From assembly GCA_036351775.1 (NCBI GenBank), contig JAZBPX010000064.1, positions 248,001 through 312,000 on the forward strand: DNA of 64,000 bases, given 5' to 3'. The translations under genes and the position numbers were made by a program. Under the pieces are notes generated by a model that was not told the DNA's origin, searched no databases, and saw only the letters and a list, made by a program, of their open reading frames with translations. This DNA is from Pacificimonas sp036351775 (GTDB lineage Bacteria > Pseudomonadota > Alphaproteobacteria > Sphingomonadales > Sphingomonadaceae). Shown piece after piece: positions 49,507 through 57,981 of the stretch (position 1 is the stretch's first letter; each line of letters opens with the position of its first letter).

Positions 49507-49829
49507 GCCTGCCCTTCCGCCGCTTTGCGCGCCCGCCGCCATGCCAGCGACCGGGCGTTATATGCGGGCAGGTCCAGCGTCCCCGCGGCAAAGCCCTTCG
49601 CGATGCTCACCGCTTCCGCCTGTCTGTCCGTTGGTATGGACCGGTAGGCCGGGCGCTCCTTTACATGATCGTACCACACGCCGCCGAACACCGCGTCGAG
49701 GGCCACACGCTGGAAACAATGATCGAACCGGATCGGCCAGCCCCGTACGGCCGCAAGCCCCGGCAGGACATCGCGCGTCAGGCGCAGCCAGTCCTGCTCC
49801 AGGTCTTTACGCGTCATCGACGCGCACAA
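49503..49829 (-). CDS. Conserved hypothetical protein
   Basis: 108 aa; a second ATG at 49817 would give 104. Helical, with WPIRFDHCFQRVALDAVFGGVWYDHV and LPAYNARSLAWRRARK. Such proteins are conserved in sphingomonads, sometimes with an acetyltransferase label that the sequence does not support. Coupled to the downstream lipoprotein. Function unknown. Confidence 0.75.
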   Translation of the reverse strand: MCASMTRKDLEQDWLRLTRDVLPGLAAVRGWPIRFDHCFQRVALDAVFGGVWYDHVKERPAYRSIPTDRQAEAVSIAKGFAAGTLDLPAYNARSLAWRRARKAAEGQA

Positions 49830-49885
49830 CGTGCCGCGGCGCCTTTGGGGTGCACGGCGCGGCCCGCGCTGCTATATTAAAGCTC

Positions 49886-50404
49886 ATGTCTATCTGGCTT
49901 GGTCTTCTCATCACGCTCGGCACGGTGGTCTTCATGGAGGGCTTTGCCTACGCCATGCACCGCTGGATCATGCACGGATTCCTGTGGTCACTGCACAAGT
50001 CGCACCATGAACCGCGTGAGGGGATCTGGGAACGCAATGACTGGTTCGGCGTCGTCTTCGCCCTGCCCTCCGTCGCGCTGATCTTCGCCGGATCGCAGAC
50101 CAGCGCATGGGTGGGCCTTGCGTGGATCGGTCTCGGCATTGCTATTTACGGCGCGATCTATTTCATCTTCCACGACTGGCTGGTGCATGAGCGCATCCCC
50201 AGCCGCTACGTCCCGAAATCGCGCTACATGAAGCGCATCGTGCAGGCGCATAAGCTGCACCATGTCGTGAACACGAAGGCGGGCACCGTCAGCTTCGGCT
50301 TCCTGTGGGCACCGCCGGTGAAAACGCTGAAGGCGCAGCTCGCCGCGAACCAGGAGGCGGGGGAAGCGGGCCTTCGCGTTCCGCGCGGCTCCCGCGCCGT
50401 TTGA
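49886..50404 (+). CDS. crtZ: Beta-carotene 3-hydroxylase
   Basis: 172 aa from the ATG at 49886, with a TATATTAAAG sequence just upstream. Four membrane helices carry the non-haem di-iron histidine clusters HRWIMH, HKSHH, HDWLVH and HKLHH. It hydroxylates beta-ionone rings at C3, giving zeaxanthin or, with CrtW, astaxanthin. Its TGA overlaps the putative TTG start of the sulfotransferase gene. Confidence 0.95.
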   Translation: MSIWLGLLITLGTVVFMEGFAYAMHRWIMHGFLWSLHKSHHEPREGIWERNDWFGVVFALPSVALIFAGSQTSAWVGLAWIGLGIAIYGAIYFIFHDWLVHERIPSRYVPKSRYMKRIVQAHKLHHVVNTKAGTVSFGFLWAPPVKTLKAQLAANQEAGEAGLRVPRGSRAV

Positions 50405-51645
50405 GCCGCCCGTCCGACCGCCTTCCGGTACAGGGGGCGAACCAGATCCTGCCGGCCCTGTGGGCGCGCGGTCTCGCGCCGCCGCCGATAACCACGCCCG
50501 AACAGTTGATGACGGAGGCCGCGGACAAGACGGGCCTCGATGATTTCGGCGACGAGACTTTTCGCGAGGGGCTGTCTGTCCTTTGCGAGGCGCAGCGGGC
50601 CGAGGCCGAGCTGACCCCGCTGGGCGAGGTCGTGACGCATGGCGGGCTGGTCCGCGCCCTGTCGCAGCGCCTGACCGCGGTCGAATGGTGGAAGCGGCAC
50701 CCCGAGATTCTCGACTATCCCATCGTACGGCCGATCATCGTCCTTGGCGGGATGCGGTCCGGCACGACCCGGCTCCAGCGCCTGCTCGCGACCGATCCGC
50801 GCCTGCAGGCCACCCGGTTTTTCGAGGGGAACACCCCCGCCCCGCCGCTGTCGATGCGGCCCGGCGATTTCGACCGTCGGCGCCTGACCGCGCAGGCCGC
50901 CTGCGTGGCCACGGACATTCTTTCGCCTGCCTTTCGCAAGATCCATCCCACCAGTCCGATGGCCGCCGATGAAGAGCTGCCGATGCTGGAACTCAGCCTG
51001 TCCGGCGCGCAGATCGAGGCGCAGCGCCGCGTACCGAGCTTCCGCGCCTGGGCGGAGCGCACGTCGCAGCATCACGCCTACCGCTTCCTGAAACCGCTGC
51101 TGCAGCTTCAGGGCTGGCTGCGTCAGTCGGACCCCGCCCGCCCCTGGGTGCTGAAGACACCGCAATATATGCAGGATCTGGACGCGCTGCTTGACGTCTT
51201 CCCGGACGCGCGCATCGTGGCGATCCACCGGGAGCCGGGGGCGCAGGTCGCCTCCTCCGCGTCGCTGGTCTGGACGCTGATCGGGGCGCTTTCCGATACG
51301 GTGACGAAGGACTGGTGCGGCCAGGAGTGGCTGCACAAGACCGCCTACCGCGAACGCACCGCGGCCGCCGTTCGCGCGGCAAACCCGCAGGTGCCGGCCA
51401 TCGATGTCAGCTTCGCGGATATGAACCGGAATGCCCTTCTCGTGATGCGGCAGGTCTATGCCTTCATCGGCCTCACCTGGTCGGCGGATGTGGAAGCGCG
51501 GATGCAGGCCTGGCTCTCCGCGTCAAAGCGGCGCGGCGAACATCGCGGCCACCGCTACTCGCTGGAGGAGTTCGGCCTCGCCGAAGCGGACATCACCCGC
51601 GCTTTTGCCAGCGCCCCGGCTGTTCCTGTACCAGCGCTGTCCTGA
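50401..51645 (+). CDS. Sulfotransferase family protein, candidate carotenoid sulfotransferase
   Basis: 414 aa from a TTG at 50401 overlapping the crtZ stop (TTGA); an in-frame ATG at 50305 lies inside crtZ. The PAPS 5'-phosphosulfate loop GGMRSGTTRLQRLL is near residue 117, and the 3'-phosphate segment ARIVAIHREPGAQV follows at about 275. Motifs MAADEELPMLEL and KTPQYMQDL are common to this PF13469-type group. The tight linkage to crtZ suggests sulfation of a hydroxylated carotenoid. The last 91 bp overlap crtW on the other strand. Confidence 0.88.
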   Translation: MSRPSDRLPVQGANQILPALWARGLAPPPITTPEQLMTEAADKTGLDDFGDETFREGLSVLCEAQRAEAELTPLGEVVTHGGLVRALSQRLTAVEWWKRHPEILDYPIVRPIIVLGGMRSGTTRLQRLLATDPRLQATRFFEGNTPAPPLSMRPGDFDRRRLTAQAACVATDILSPAFRKIHPTSPMAADEELPMLELSLSGAQIEAQRRVPSFRAWAERTSQHHAYRFLKPLLQLQGWLRQSDPARPWVLKTPQYMQDLDALLDVFPDARIVAIHREPGAQVASSASLVWTLIGALSDTVTKDWCGQEWLHKTAYRERTAAAVRAANPQVPAIDVSFADMNRNALLVMRQVYAFIGLTWSADVEARMQAWLSASKRRGEHRGHRYSLEEFGLAEADITRAFASAPAVPVPALS

Positions 51646-52379
51646 GCGCGCCCTCCGAGCCTGCGCGTCGGCAGCCGCCACCACGGTTCGCCGGGATACA
51701 GGTGATGCTCGTGGTGGAACCCGCCGAAGTGAAAGCAGCTGAGCAGTGACAGCCAGGTCGGCTGCGCCGTCGACCGCGCGCGGTGCCGGTCCGCAAAGCC
51801 CGTCTCGCTGTGGCGGTGCGGCAGGTACGTGCCGAAGGTGAAAAGCTGGAGGAGCGCCAGCAGCGCAGGCACCGCCCAGAAAACGACGATGTTCAGAAGG
51901 TGCGCGCCCAGCAGTAGGTAAAGCGTCGCCGCCACCGTGATCCGCGCAAGCTGGCCATGGGTATAATAGCGCGTGAAGAAGCGCAGCAGCCACGGCGCGA
52001 AATCACGCGGCCGCTCGGCGTGAAAGTCGGGATCGTCTGCTGTCCCGACATGGCTGTGGTGGCGGTAATGCGCCGGCTTCATCCGGTCATAGTCAAGGCC
52101 GGCATAGATCATCAGTGCGGCTTGTCCCACGCGCTCCTGCACCTGCGGCAGGCGCGGTGCGAGCGAGCCGTGCATCGCGTCGTGCGCGGTGATGAACAGG
52201 CCGGTCGACAGCCAGGCCTGCGCAAGGATCAGAAGCCCCGCCGACCAGAGCGGCTCCGTGCCCAGGTCGATGAAGAAAATCCCGTAGACGTGCAGCGCGG
52301 TCCACGCCGCGAAGATGCCCACCGCGATGGCTAGGCCGATGACCGTCTGGCGGGTCCGGGAGGACACGGCGCCGCTCAA
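51555..52379 (-). CDS. crtW: Beta-carotene 4-ketolase
   Basis: 274 aa. CrtW histidine motifs are intact: HDAMHG, HYRHHSHVG with DDPDFH, and FHFGGFHHEHHLYP. FGTYLPHRH is diagnostic for the CrtW subgroup. It adds the C4 keto group (canthaxanthin or astaxanthin). Its ATG overlaps the crtB stop (ATGA). The C-terminal ~40 residues after WWRLP are poorly conserved in appearance and lie antisense to the sulfotransferase end. Confidence 0.94.
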   Translation of the reverse strand: MSGAVSSRTRQTVIGLAIAVGIFAAWTALHVYGIFFIDLGTEPLWSAGLLILAQAWLSTGLFITAHDAMHGSLAPRLPQVQERVGQAALMIYAGLDYDRMKPAHYRHHSHVGTADDPDFHAERPRDFAPWLLRFFTRYYTHGQLARITVAATLYLLLGAHLLNIVVFWAVPALLALLQLFTFGTYLPHRHSETGFADRHRARSTAQPTWLSLLSCFHFGGFHHEHHLYPGEPWWRLPTRRLGGRAQDSAGTGTAGALAKARVMSASARPNSSSE

Positions 52380-53383
52380 ACCCTCTGGCGGTCCAGCACC
52401 GCCATCATCGGCTCCGGTTCCCGCCAGCTATCGGCAGGGTCATAGGTCCACAGATCGCCCCGAGCGCTCGAGGTGAACTCGGCAGGCCCCGCCGCCTTCA
52501 CGTCCTTCCGCGCCGCCGCCAGCATGCGCAGCTTCTCCAGCTTCGTCGTATACTGCCGCTCGTCCCAGGCATCCGGCCCCGCCGCACGGACCTTTTCGCC
52601 GATCGCGCGGTACACCTTCTCCGCCGTCAGGACGGCCCAGGCCGCGCGCGGCGGCAGATAGGCTGCCCCCTCGCTGGCGCTGGCATAGTATCGGTCGGCA
52701 AGGGTCAGCATCTTCTCGGCAACGCGGGTCAGCGCAAATCGGTTCTCTGGCCGGGCATGATCGCCCGGCGCGATGTCTTCCCCTACCAGCCATTCGGTCG
52801 GCAGGTAGCAGCGGTCGTTCGCCGCATCCTCGACAATGTCGCGGCAGATGTTGGTCAGCTGGAAGGCGAGGCCGAGGTCCGCCGCGCGCGTCATCAGCGC
52901 CTCGTCCTCTGGCGACACGCCCATCACGACCGCCATCATGCGCCCGACAACGCCCGCGACATGCTCGCAATAATCGAGCGTATCCTCGATTCGCGTATAG
53001 CGCCGGTCATAGGCGTCCATCGCGAAGCCCTTCAGGTGCCGCATCGGCAGGTCGTGCGCCATCCCCGTTTCCGCCGCCACGAGGCCGATGGCCGCGAACG
53101 CGCCGGTTTCGCTGGCGGGATCGGCCAGTCCGCGCCGCGTCCGTTCCCGCAGCTCGGCGAGCCGCGCCAGCACCGCCTCCTCGCTTTCGACCGCCGCGCC
53201 CAGCGGCACGCCGCGGCGGCCGCCCTCCTGCCCGTCCACCACATCGTCGCAATGGCGGCACCACGCATAAAGCAGCCGCACGCGGCGCTTCGTTTCCGCA
53301 TCGAAGAGGAGCGATGCCAGGGCAAACGACTTCGAACCCTTCGCGATCGAACGGGCGGCCCATCTGTCGAGATCTGGGGTCAT
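52376..53383 (-). CDS. crtB: Phytoene synthase
   Basis: 335 aa from the ATG at 53383. The open frame upstream (to 53479) encodes the inverted repeat and is rejected. The two Mg-binding acidic motifs are DDVVDGQE and DIVEDAANDR, within AFQLTNICRDIVEDA. It condenses two GGPP molecules to phytoene. GGPP synthase (crtE) is not in the window. It is coupled to crtW. Confidence 0.96.
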   Translation of the reverse strand: MTPDLDRWAARSIAKGSKSFALASLLFDAETKRRVRLLYAWCRHCDDVVDGQEGGRRGVPLGAAVESEEAVLARLAELRERTRRGLADPASETGAFAAIGLVAAETGMAHDLPMRHLKGFAMDAYDRRYTRIEDTLDYCEHVAGVVGRMMAVVMGVSPEDEALMTRAADLGLAFQLTNICRDIVEDAANDRCYLPTEWLVGEDIAPGDHARPENRFALTRVAEKMLTLADRYYASASEGAAYLPPRAAWAVLTAEKVYRAIGEKVRAAGPDAWDERQYTTKLEKLRMLAAARKDVKAAGPAEFTSSARGDLWTYDPADSWREPEPMMAVLDRQRV

Positions 53384-53441
53384 GCTGGGTGGCACTCTAG
53401 CGGGTCGGGAAGGCGGTGGGAATGCAGAGCACCCATCAAGC

Positions 53442-53547
53442 GCCGTCATTCCCGCGCACGCGGGAAACCAGTCCGCCATTCCGCCCGTTCTAGGCTCGGC
53501 TTCGCCATCGCCCGCCTCTGGATTCCCGCGTGCGCGGGAATGACGGC
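53442..53547. repeat. Inverted repeat between crtB and crtI
   Basis: GCCGTCATTCCCGCGCACGC... (53442-53466) and its exact 25-bp reverse complement (53523-53547) flank 56 bp. The core TTCCCGCGNNCGCGGGAA type is widespread in proteobacterial intergenic repeats. Confidence 0.85.
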
Positions 53548-53571
53548 TTGGAGCAGGCTCATACCGCTTCG

Positions 53572-55119
53572 CTACGCCGCCGCGACTACGCCCGAATTGT
53601 GACCGATGCCGCCAGTATCGCTCGACCCGGCACCTTCCGTCCCGGCAAAGTCCGCCAGCATCAGTTTCGCCGTCGCCTTCGCGCTGCCGACGACGCCGGG
53701 AATACCTGCACCGGGATGCGTGCCTGCACCCGTAAAGTAGAGGTTCGACACGACGTCATCGCGGTTGTGGACACGGAAATAGGCGCTCTGCCACAGCACC
53801 GGTTCCAGACTGAAGGCGCTGCCCTGATGCGCGTTCAGCTCGCGCTTGAAATCGAGCGGCGAGAAGTGATGCCGCACCTCGATATTCTCGCGCAGGCCGG
53901 GCAGCAGATGCTCTTCCAGATAGTCGATGATCTTGTCGCCATAGCCCTCGGCAACCTCGTCCCAGTTGCCCTCGAACTTGCCCATGTGCGGCACGGGAGC
54001 GAGGACATAGAAGGTCGAGCAGCCCTCCGGCGAAAGGTCCGGATCGGTGGCGGTCGGGTGGTGCAGGTACAGACTGAAATCCTCCGGCAGCGCCTTCGCC
54101 CCGTAAATCTCGTCCAAGAGACCCTTGTAGCGGTTCGCGAGGAGGATGTTGTGGTGCGGCACGTCCGGATAGGTCTTCTTCACACCGAAATAGAGGACGA
54201 ACAGGCTGGGCGAGAAACTGCGCCGCGCCAGCGCCTTCGCCGCCTTCTTCCCGCGCGGATGATCCTTCAGGAGGTCGGCATAGGTGTGAACGATGTCGCC
54301 GTTCGATCCGATGCCGTCGACCCGCATCCGCGTGCCGTCCTGCAGCACGACCGCGCTGACGGAATCGCCCTCCGTCTCGATCCGTTCCACGCCGTTGCCG
54401 ACGATCAGCGTGCCGCCAAGATCCTCGAACAGGCTGGCGAGCGCGCGCACCAGCGCATGCGTCCCGCCCTTCGGGAACCACACGCCGCCCTCCTTCTCCA
54501 GCTTGTGAATGAGCGCATAGATCGCGCTGGTCTTGTAGGGATTGCCGCCAACCAGCAGCGTATGAAAGCTGAACGCCTGCCGCAGCCGGTCGTCCTTTAT
54601 GTAGCGCGAAACCATCGCATAGACGCTGCGAAACGCCTCGTAGCGCATCAGGGCGGGGGCGGCGGAAATCATCGACTTGAAGTCCAGGAACGCCTCGGTC
54701 CCCAGCTTCTCATACCCCTCCCGGTACACATGCCCGGCATAGTCGAGGAAGCGCTTGTAACCCTCGACATCCGCCGGGTTCAGCTTCTCGATTTCGGGAA
54801 ACAGGACGCTCTCGTCGTTCGTGTAGTCGAACGTCGTCCCGTCCTCCCAGAACAGCCGGTAGAAGGGCTGGACCGGCACCAGATCAACATAATCCTCGAT
54901 CCGGCGCCCGGAGAGGGCAAACAGCTCCTCAAGGCAGGGCGGATCGGTGATGACCGTCGGCCCGGCGTCGAAGGTGTACCCCTCCCGCTCCCAGACATAA
55001 GCGCGGCCGCCGATCTTGTCGCGCGCCTCGATCAGCGTGACGTCGTGCCCCGCCGATTGCAGCCGCACGCTGAGCGCCAAGCCGCCAAAGCCCGCGCCGA
55101 TTACCGCCAGTTTCGCCAA
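53572..55119 (-). CDS. crtI: Phytoene desaturase (CrtI type)
   Basis: 515 aa. FAD-binding start MAKLAVIGAGFGGLALSVRL, then GYTFDAGPTVITDP. The C-terminal signature LYFTGAGTHPGAGIPGVVGSAK is the CrtI dinucleotide/substrate motif. It introduces four double bonds to give lycopene. It lies between the crtB-crtW pair and crtY on the same strand, with repeats in both gaps. Confidence 0.97.
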   Translation of the reverse strand: MAKLAVIGAGFGGLALSVRLQSAGHDVTLIEARDKIGGRAYVWEREGYTFDAGPTVITDPPCLEELFALSGRRIEDYVDLVPVQPFYRLFWEDGTTFDYTNDESVLFPEIEKLNPADVEGYKRFLDYAGHVYREGYEKLGTEAFLDFKSMISAAPALMRYEAFRSVYAMVSRYIKDDRLRQAFSFHTLLVGGNPYKTSAIYALIHKLEKEGGVWFPKGGTHALVRALASLFEDLGGTLIVGNGVERIETEGDSVSAVVLQDGTRMRVDGIGSNGDIVHTYADLLKDHPRGKKAAKALARRSFSPSLFVLYFGVKKTYPDVPHHNILLANRYKGLLDEIYGAKALPEDFSLYLHHPTATDPDLSPEGCSTFYVLAPVPHMGKFEGNWDEVAEGYGDKIIDYLEEHLLPGLRENIEVRHHFSPLDFKRELNAHQGSAFSLEPVLWQSAYFRVHNRDDVVSNLYFTGAGTHPGAGIPGVVGSAKATAKLMLADFAGTEGAGSSDTGGIGHNSGVVAAA

Positions 55120-55197
55120 AGAACTTTCCTCCAGAACCAGTACCTGTCACCGCGAACCGCCTGCCGCGGCCCGTCACCTGCATCGCCAGACCGGGCG

Positions 55198-55351
55198 CTG
55201 GATGCTGAAACCAGTTCAGCATGACGGGGGTGCCAAAGCGCCCCTGCACCCGTCGGCCGTTACCCGGCCGCCATCCGGCCCCCCATCCGGCCGCCATTAT
55301 GTCGTGGGCAGCAACAAAAGCCCGTCACCCTGAACTCGTTTCAGGGTCCAG
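55198..55351. repeat. Two REP-like repeats between crtI and crtY
   Basis: 29-bp elements in opposite orientations: 55198-55226 (CTGGATGCTGAAACC...) and 55323-55351 (CGTCACCCTGAACTCG...). They belong to the family found at 56651-57129. The rest of 55120-55384 shows a CCGGCCGCCATCCGGCC simple run and nothing coding. Confidence 0.85.
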
Positions 55352-55384
55352 CGCCCGGTGCCGCTCCCACCACTCGGTCCTCGT

Positions 55385-56575
55385 CTACCCTTTCGCGCGC
55401 CACCTCGGCCGCCAGCTGATCTTCGGTACCGAGCGCGCCAGCACACCCAGCGCTTTCCCGATCGGCACCGGCGGCTTTCCGGACAGGACCCGCGCTATGT
55501 CCGCCGCCGTCGACTTGCCCGCGTAGAAGCGCTCAACCAGTCCTTCGTCCAGTGCGTAAAAGTGTTGCAGCGTGCGGTAACGGGTCTCCGGCGTCGCCGC
55601 CTCGAACATCATGCGGTTGAGCAGGCGGTAAAAACCGCGCTCGTTCCACTTCTCGATGCTGTGCTCGCGCAGCGCCTCTTCCAGCGGCCCCGAATCCAGC
55701 CGCACCTGCGACTTGATGACGTCGGCGGTGTCGACCGCGTCCGGCCAGCTATAGCCCGTGATCGGGTGGAACAGCGCGCCCGCCATCCCGGCTTTTGGCA
55801 CGGGCGGACCATCGGCCAGGAACGCCTCGATATCGCCGCCGAGCGCGATGGGAAGGACGCCGGTTTCAATGCGGTCCTCCTCATAGGGGCCGATATCCAT
55901 GTCCGCGATGTAACTGCGGATACGGTTCAGGACTTCCTGCTCATAAATCTCCGGACCATCGGAGTAATAGGTGTCCTCGACCAGCAGCCGGGTTTCGGAG
56001 AAGGGCAGGACATAGACGAAGCGGTAGCCGTCCAGCTGCGGCACGCTCGCATCCATGACGACCGGCTTGGTGCGCCCGTGCGGCACCTTCGTCTCGATCT
56101 CCAGCCCGACGAACTTCTGGTAGGCGAGGTTCAGGTGCTTCGACGACGAATGCCCGCGGCAGTCGATCACCGCGCCCGCCTCCAGCACCTGCCCGTCCGC
56201 CAGCCGCACCATCTTCGGCAGCACCTTTTCGATGGTGCGCCCGGTGATGATCGCCCCCTGCGGCAACCGTTCGCGCACCGCCCTGTCGAGCGAGGCCGAC
56301 CGCACGCTGGCATAGGGCGTCGAGAGCTCGCGCTCGTAGTTCGGGAACTTGACCTTGTAGCCGCCCTCCCAGCGGTGATCCTGCAGCTCGCGCGTCCACA
56401 TAAGCTGCGGGCCGCGCACGTCGGTGGCGAAGCTCGACCAGATCTTGTCGCCGCCCAGCGTCTCGCCGCTCTCGACAATGGCCACCGAAACCCCGGGCCG
56501 CGTATCCGCCAGCCGCATCGCGATCAGCCCGGCCGCCAGCCCGCCGCCGGCAAGTATGATATCGAAATCAGACAT
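55385..56575 (-). CDS. crtY: Lycopene beta-cyclase (CrtY type)
   Basis: 396 aa. Starts with an FAD-binding DFDIILAGGGLAAGLIAMRL, followed by KIWSSFATDV at the GG-DxxWS position, VIDCRGHS and LPFSETRLLVEDTYYSDGP, the cyclase motif. It forms beta rings at both ends of lycopene. First gene of the leftward crt group. The gap to crtG-like on the other side holds the repeat array and presumably the promoters of both directions. Confidence 0.94.
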   Translation of the reverse strand: MSDFDIILAGGGLAAGLIAMRLADTRPGVSVAIVESGETLGGDKIWSSFATDVRGPQLMWTRELQDHRWEGGYKVKFPNYERELSTPYASVRSASLDRAVRERLPQGAIITGRTIEKVLPKMVRLADGQVLEAGAVIDCRGHSSSKHLNLAYQKFVGLEIETKVPHGRTKPVVMDASVPQLDGYRFVYVLPFSETRLLVEDTYYSDGPEIYEQEVLNRIRSYIADMDIGPYEEDRIETGVLPIALGGDIEAFLADGPPVPKAGMAGALFHPITGYSWPDAVDTADVIKSQVRLDSGPLEEALREHSIEKWNERGFYRLLNRMMFEAATPETRYRTLQHFYALDEGLVERFYAGKSTAADIARVLSGKPPVPIGKALGVLARSVPKISWRPRWRAKG

Positions 56576-56650
56576 GGGTTGCGCTCCTTTCTCCCCTGAT
56601 CGTCACGTCACCGCCGCGACATCTGTTCGTCCGAACCATTTCAGTGGAAA

Positions 56651-57129
56651 CTGGATGCTGAAACAAGTTCAGCATGACGGATGGGTGAAATGTCCGCCAG
56701 CCTGACCCCGACCCGTCATCCTGAACTCTTTTCAAGGTCCAGCGTCCGGCACCGCGCGGCCAGCCCTTCCCGGAAGCCCGTCGCCCTGAACTCGTTTCAG
56801 GGTCCAGTGACCGATGCGACGCCGCCAGTCCTTCCCAAAGCTCGTCACCCCGAAAACGCTCGGGTTCGTCCACCTCACAGCCTCACCGAAAACTGGATGC
56901 TGAAACGAGTTCAGCATGACGGCGAGGCGAACCGTTCACGGGACAATCTAAAGGAAGCTCGTCACCCTGAACTCGTTTCAGGGTCCAGCGCCCGAGACGA
57001 CGCCGCCAGTCCTTCCCGAAGCCCGTCACCCTGAACTTGTTTCAGGGTCCAGTGGCATGAGCGGCATCTGGAGCGTGTTCCAGCCAGGCACCAACGGAAA
57101 CTGGATCCTGAAACGAGTTCAGGATGACG
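56651..57129. repeat. Array of seven to eight REP-like elements
   Basis: 29-bp palindromic elements (consensus CGTCACCCTGAACTCGTTTC plus AGGGTCCAG) at 56651-56679 (-), 56714-56742 (+), 56779-56807 (+), 56893-56921 (-), 56960-56988 (+), 57024-57052 (+) and 57101-57129 (-), plus a degenerate copy at 56843-56870. The longer flank CGCCGCCAGTCCTTCCC also repeats, before 56843 and 57024. No gene is present in 56576-57159. Confidence 0.9.
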
Positions 57130-57159
57130 GGTCCGGGCAGAGCCTGCTAGGGATACGCC

Positions 57160-57981
57160 ATGTCCTACGCCGCCGCCGCCCTGTTCCTGACCGTCGTGAT
57201 CGCCCTGCGGTACGCGGCGGTCAGCGGGCTGTTCGCGGCCGTGACGGCGCGGGCGCGGCCCGGGCTTTACGCCGCTAAGCGCTCTCGCAAGCAGCAGCGG
57301 ATGGAACGGCGCTGGTCGCTGATCGCCGCGGTCATCTACGCATTGCCCGCCGCCGCCGTGCTCGTCCTGTTCCAGCGCGGCGGGACGGCGATCTACACCG
57401 ATGTCGCCGCCTATCCGCTGTGGCTCATCCCCCTGAGCATCGCCGCCTACCTGTTCCTGCACGACACCTGGTTCTACTGGACCCATCGCTGGATGCATCA
57501 CCGGCGGCTGTTTCCGGTCATGCACAAGGTTCATCATGACAGCCGCCCGCCAACCGCCTGGGCGGCCATGAGTTTTCACTGGACGGAGAGCCTGTCGGGC
57601 GCGGTCCTGATCCCGGCGCTAGCGCTGTTCATCCCCATTCATATCGGCGCACTGGCCCTCGTGCTCGCCGTCATGACGATCTTCGGCACCACCAATCATC
57701 TGGGCTGGGAGATTTTTCCGAAGCGCCTCGTTCATGGTATGTTTGGAAAGGTCGTGATAACCGCGTCACATCATCACAGGCATCACAAGGATTATGCCTG
57801 CAATTTCGGACTCTATTTTCGGTTCTGGGACCGAATCATGGGGACCGACCGAGGGCTGGCAAAGGATTTCGGCAGTGGGGAAGCACAGGCGCGCGCGCGC
57901 AGCATCGGTCGGGGCACTGGCCGCGCTGCCGCTGATGGCGATGGGAACGGCGACGCCGGTCCCCTCCACCCCGCAGAGTGA
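57160..57981 (+). CDS. Sterol-desaturase/fatty-acid-hydroxylase family protein, candidate carotenoid 2-hydroxylase
   Basis: 273 aa. Three to four membrane helices with di-iron histidine clusters HDTWFYWTHRWMHH, HKVHH and HHHRHH; the spacing is that of the sterol desaturase/fatty acid hydroxylase superfamily. The C-terminal 50 residues are low complexity and overlap the next gene. CrtG, the beta-ring 2-hydroxylase of Brevundimonas, belongs to this superfamily, and the crt neighbours make that role the best guess. The symbol is withheld because the family also contains lipid hydroxylases. Confidence 0.85.
   Translation: MSYAAAALFLTVVIALRYAAVSGLFAAVTARARPGLYAAKRSRKQQRMERRWSLIAAVIYALPAAAVLVLFQRGGTAIYTDVAAYPLWLIPLSIAAYLFLHDTWFYWTHRWMHHRRLFPVMHKVHHDSRPPTAWAAMSFHWTESLSGAVLIPALALFIPIHIGALALVLAVMTIFGTTNHLGWEIFPKRLVHGMFGKVVITASHHHRHHKDYACNFGLYFRFWDRIMGTDRGLAKDFGSGEAQARARSIGRGTGRAAADGDGNGDAGPLHPAE

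Noticed and set aside
53384..53479. Longer crtB start at 53479
   Set aside because: The added residues are encoded by the intergenic inverted repeat; the ATG at 53383 begins the conserved protein.
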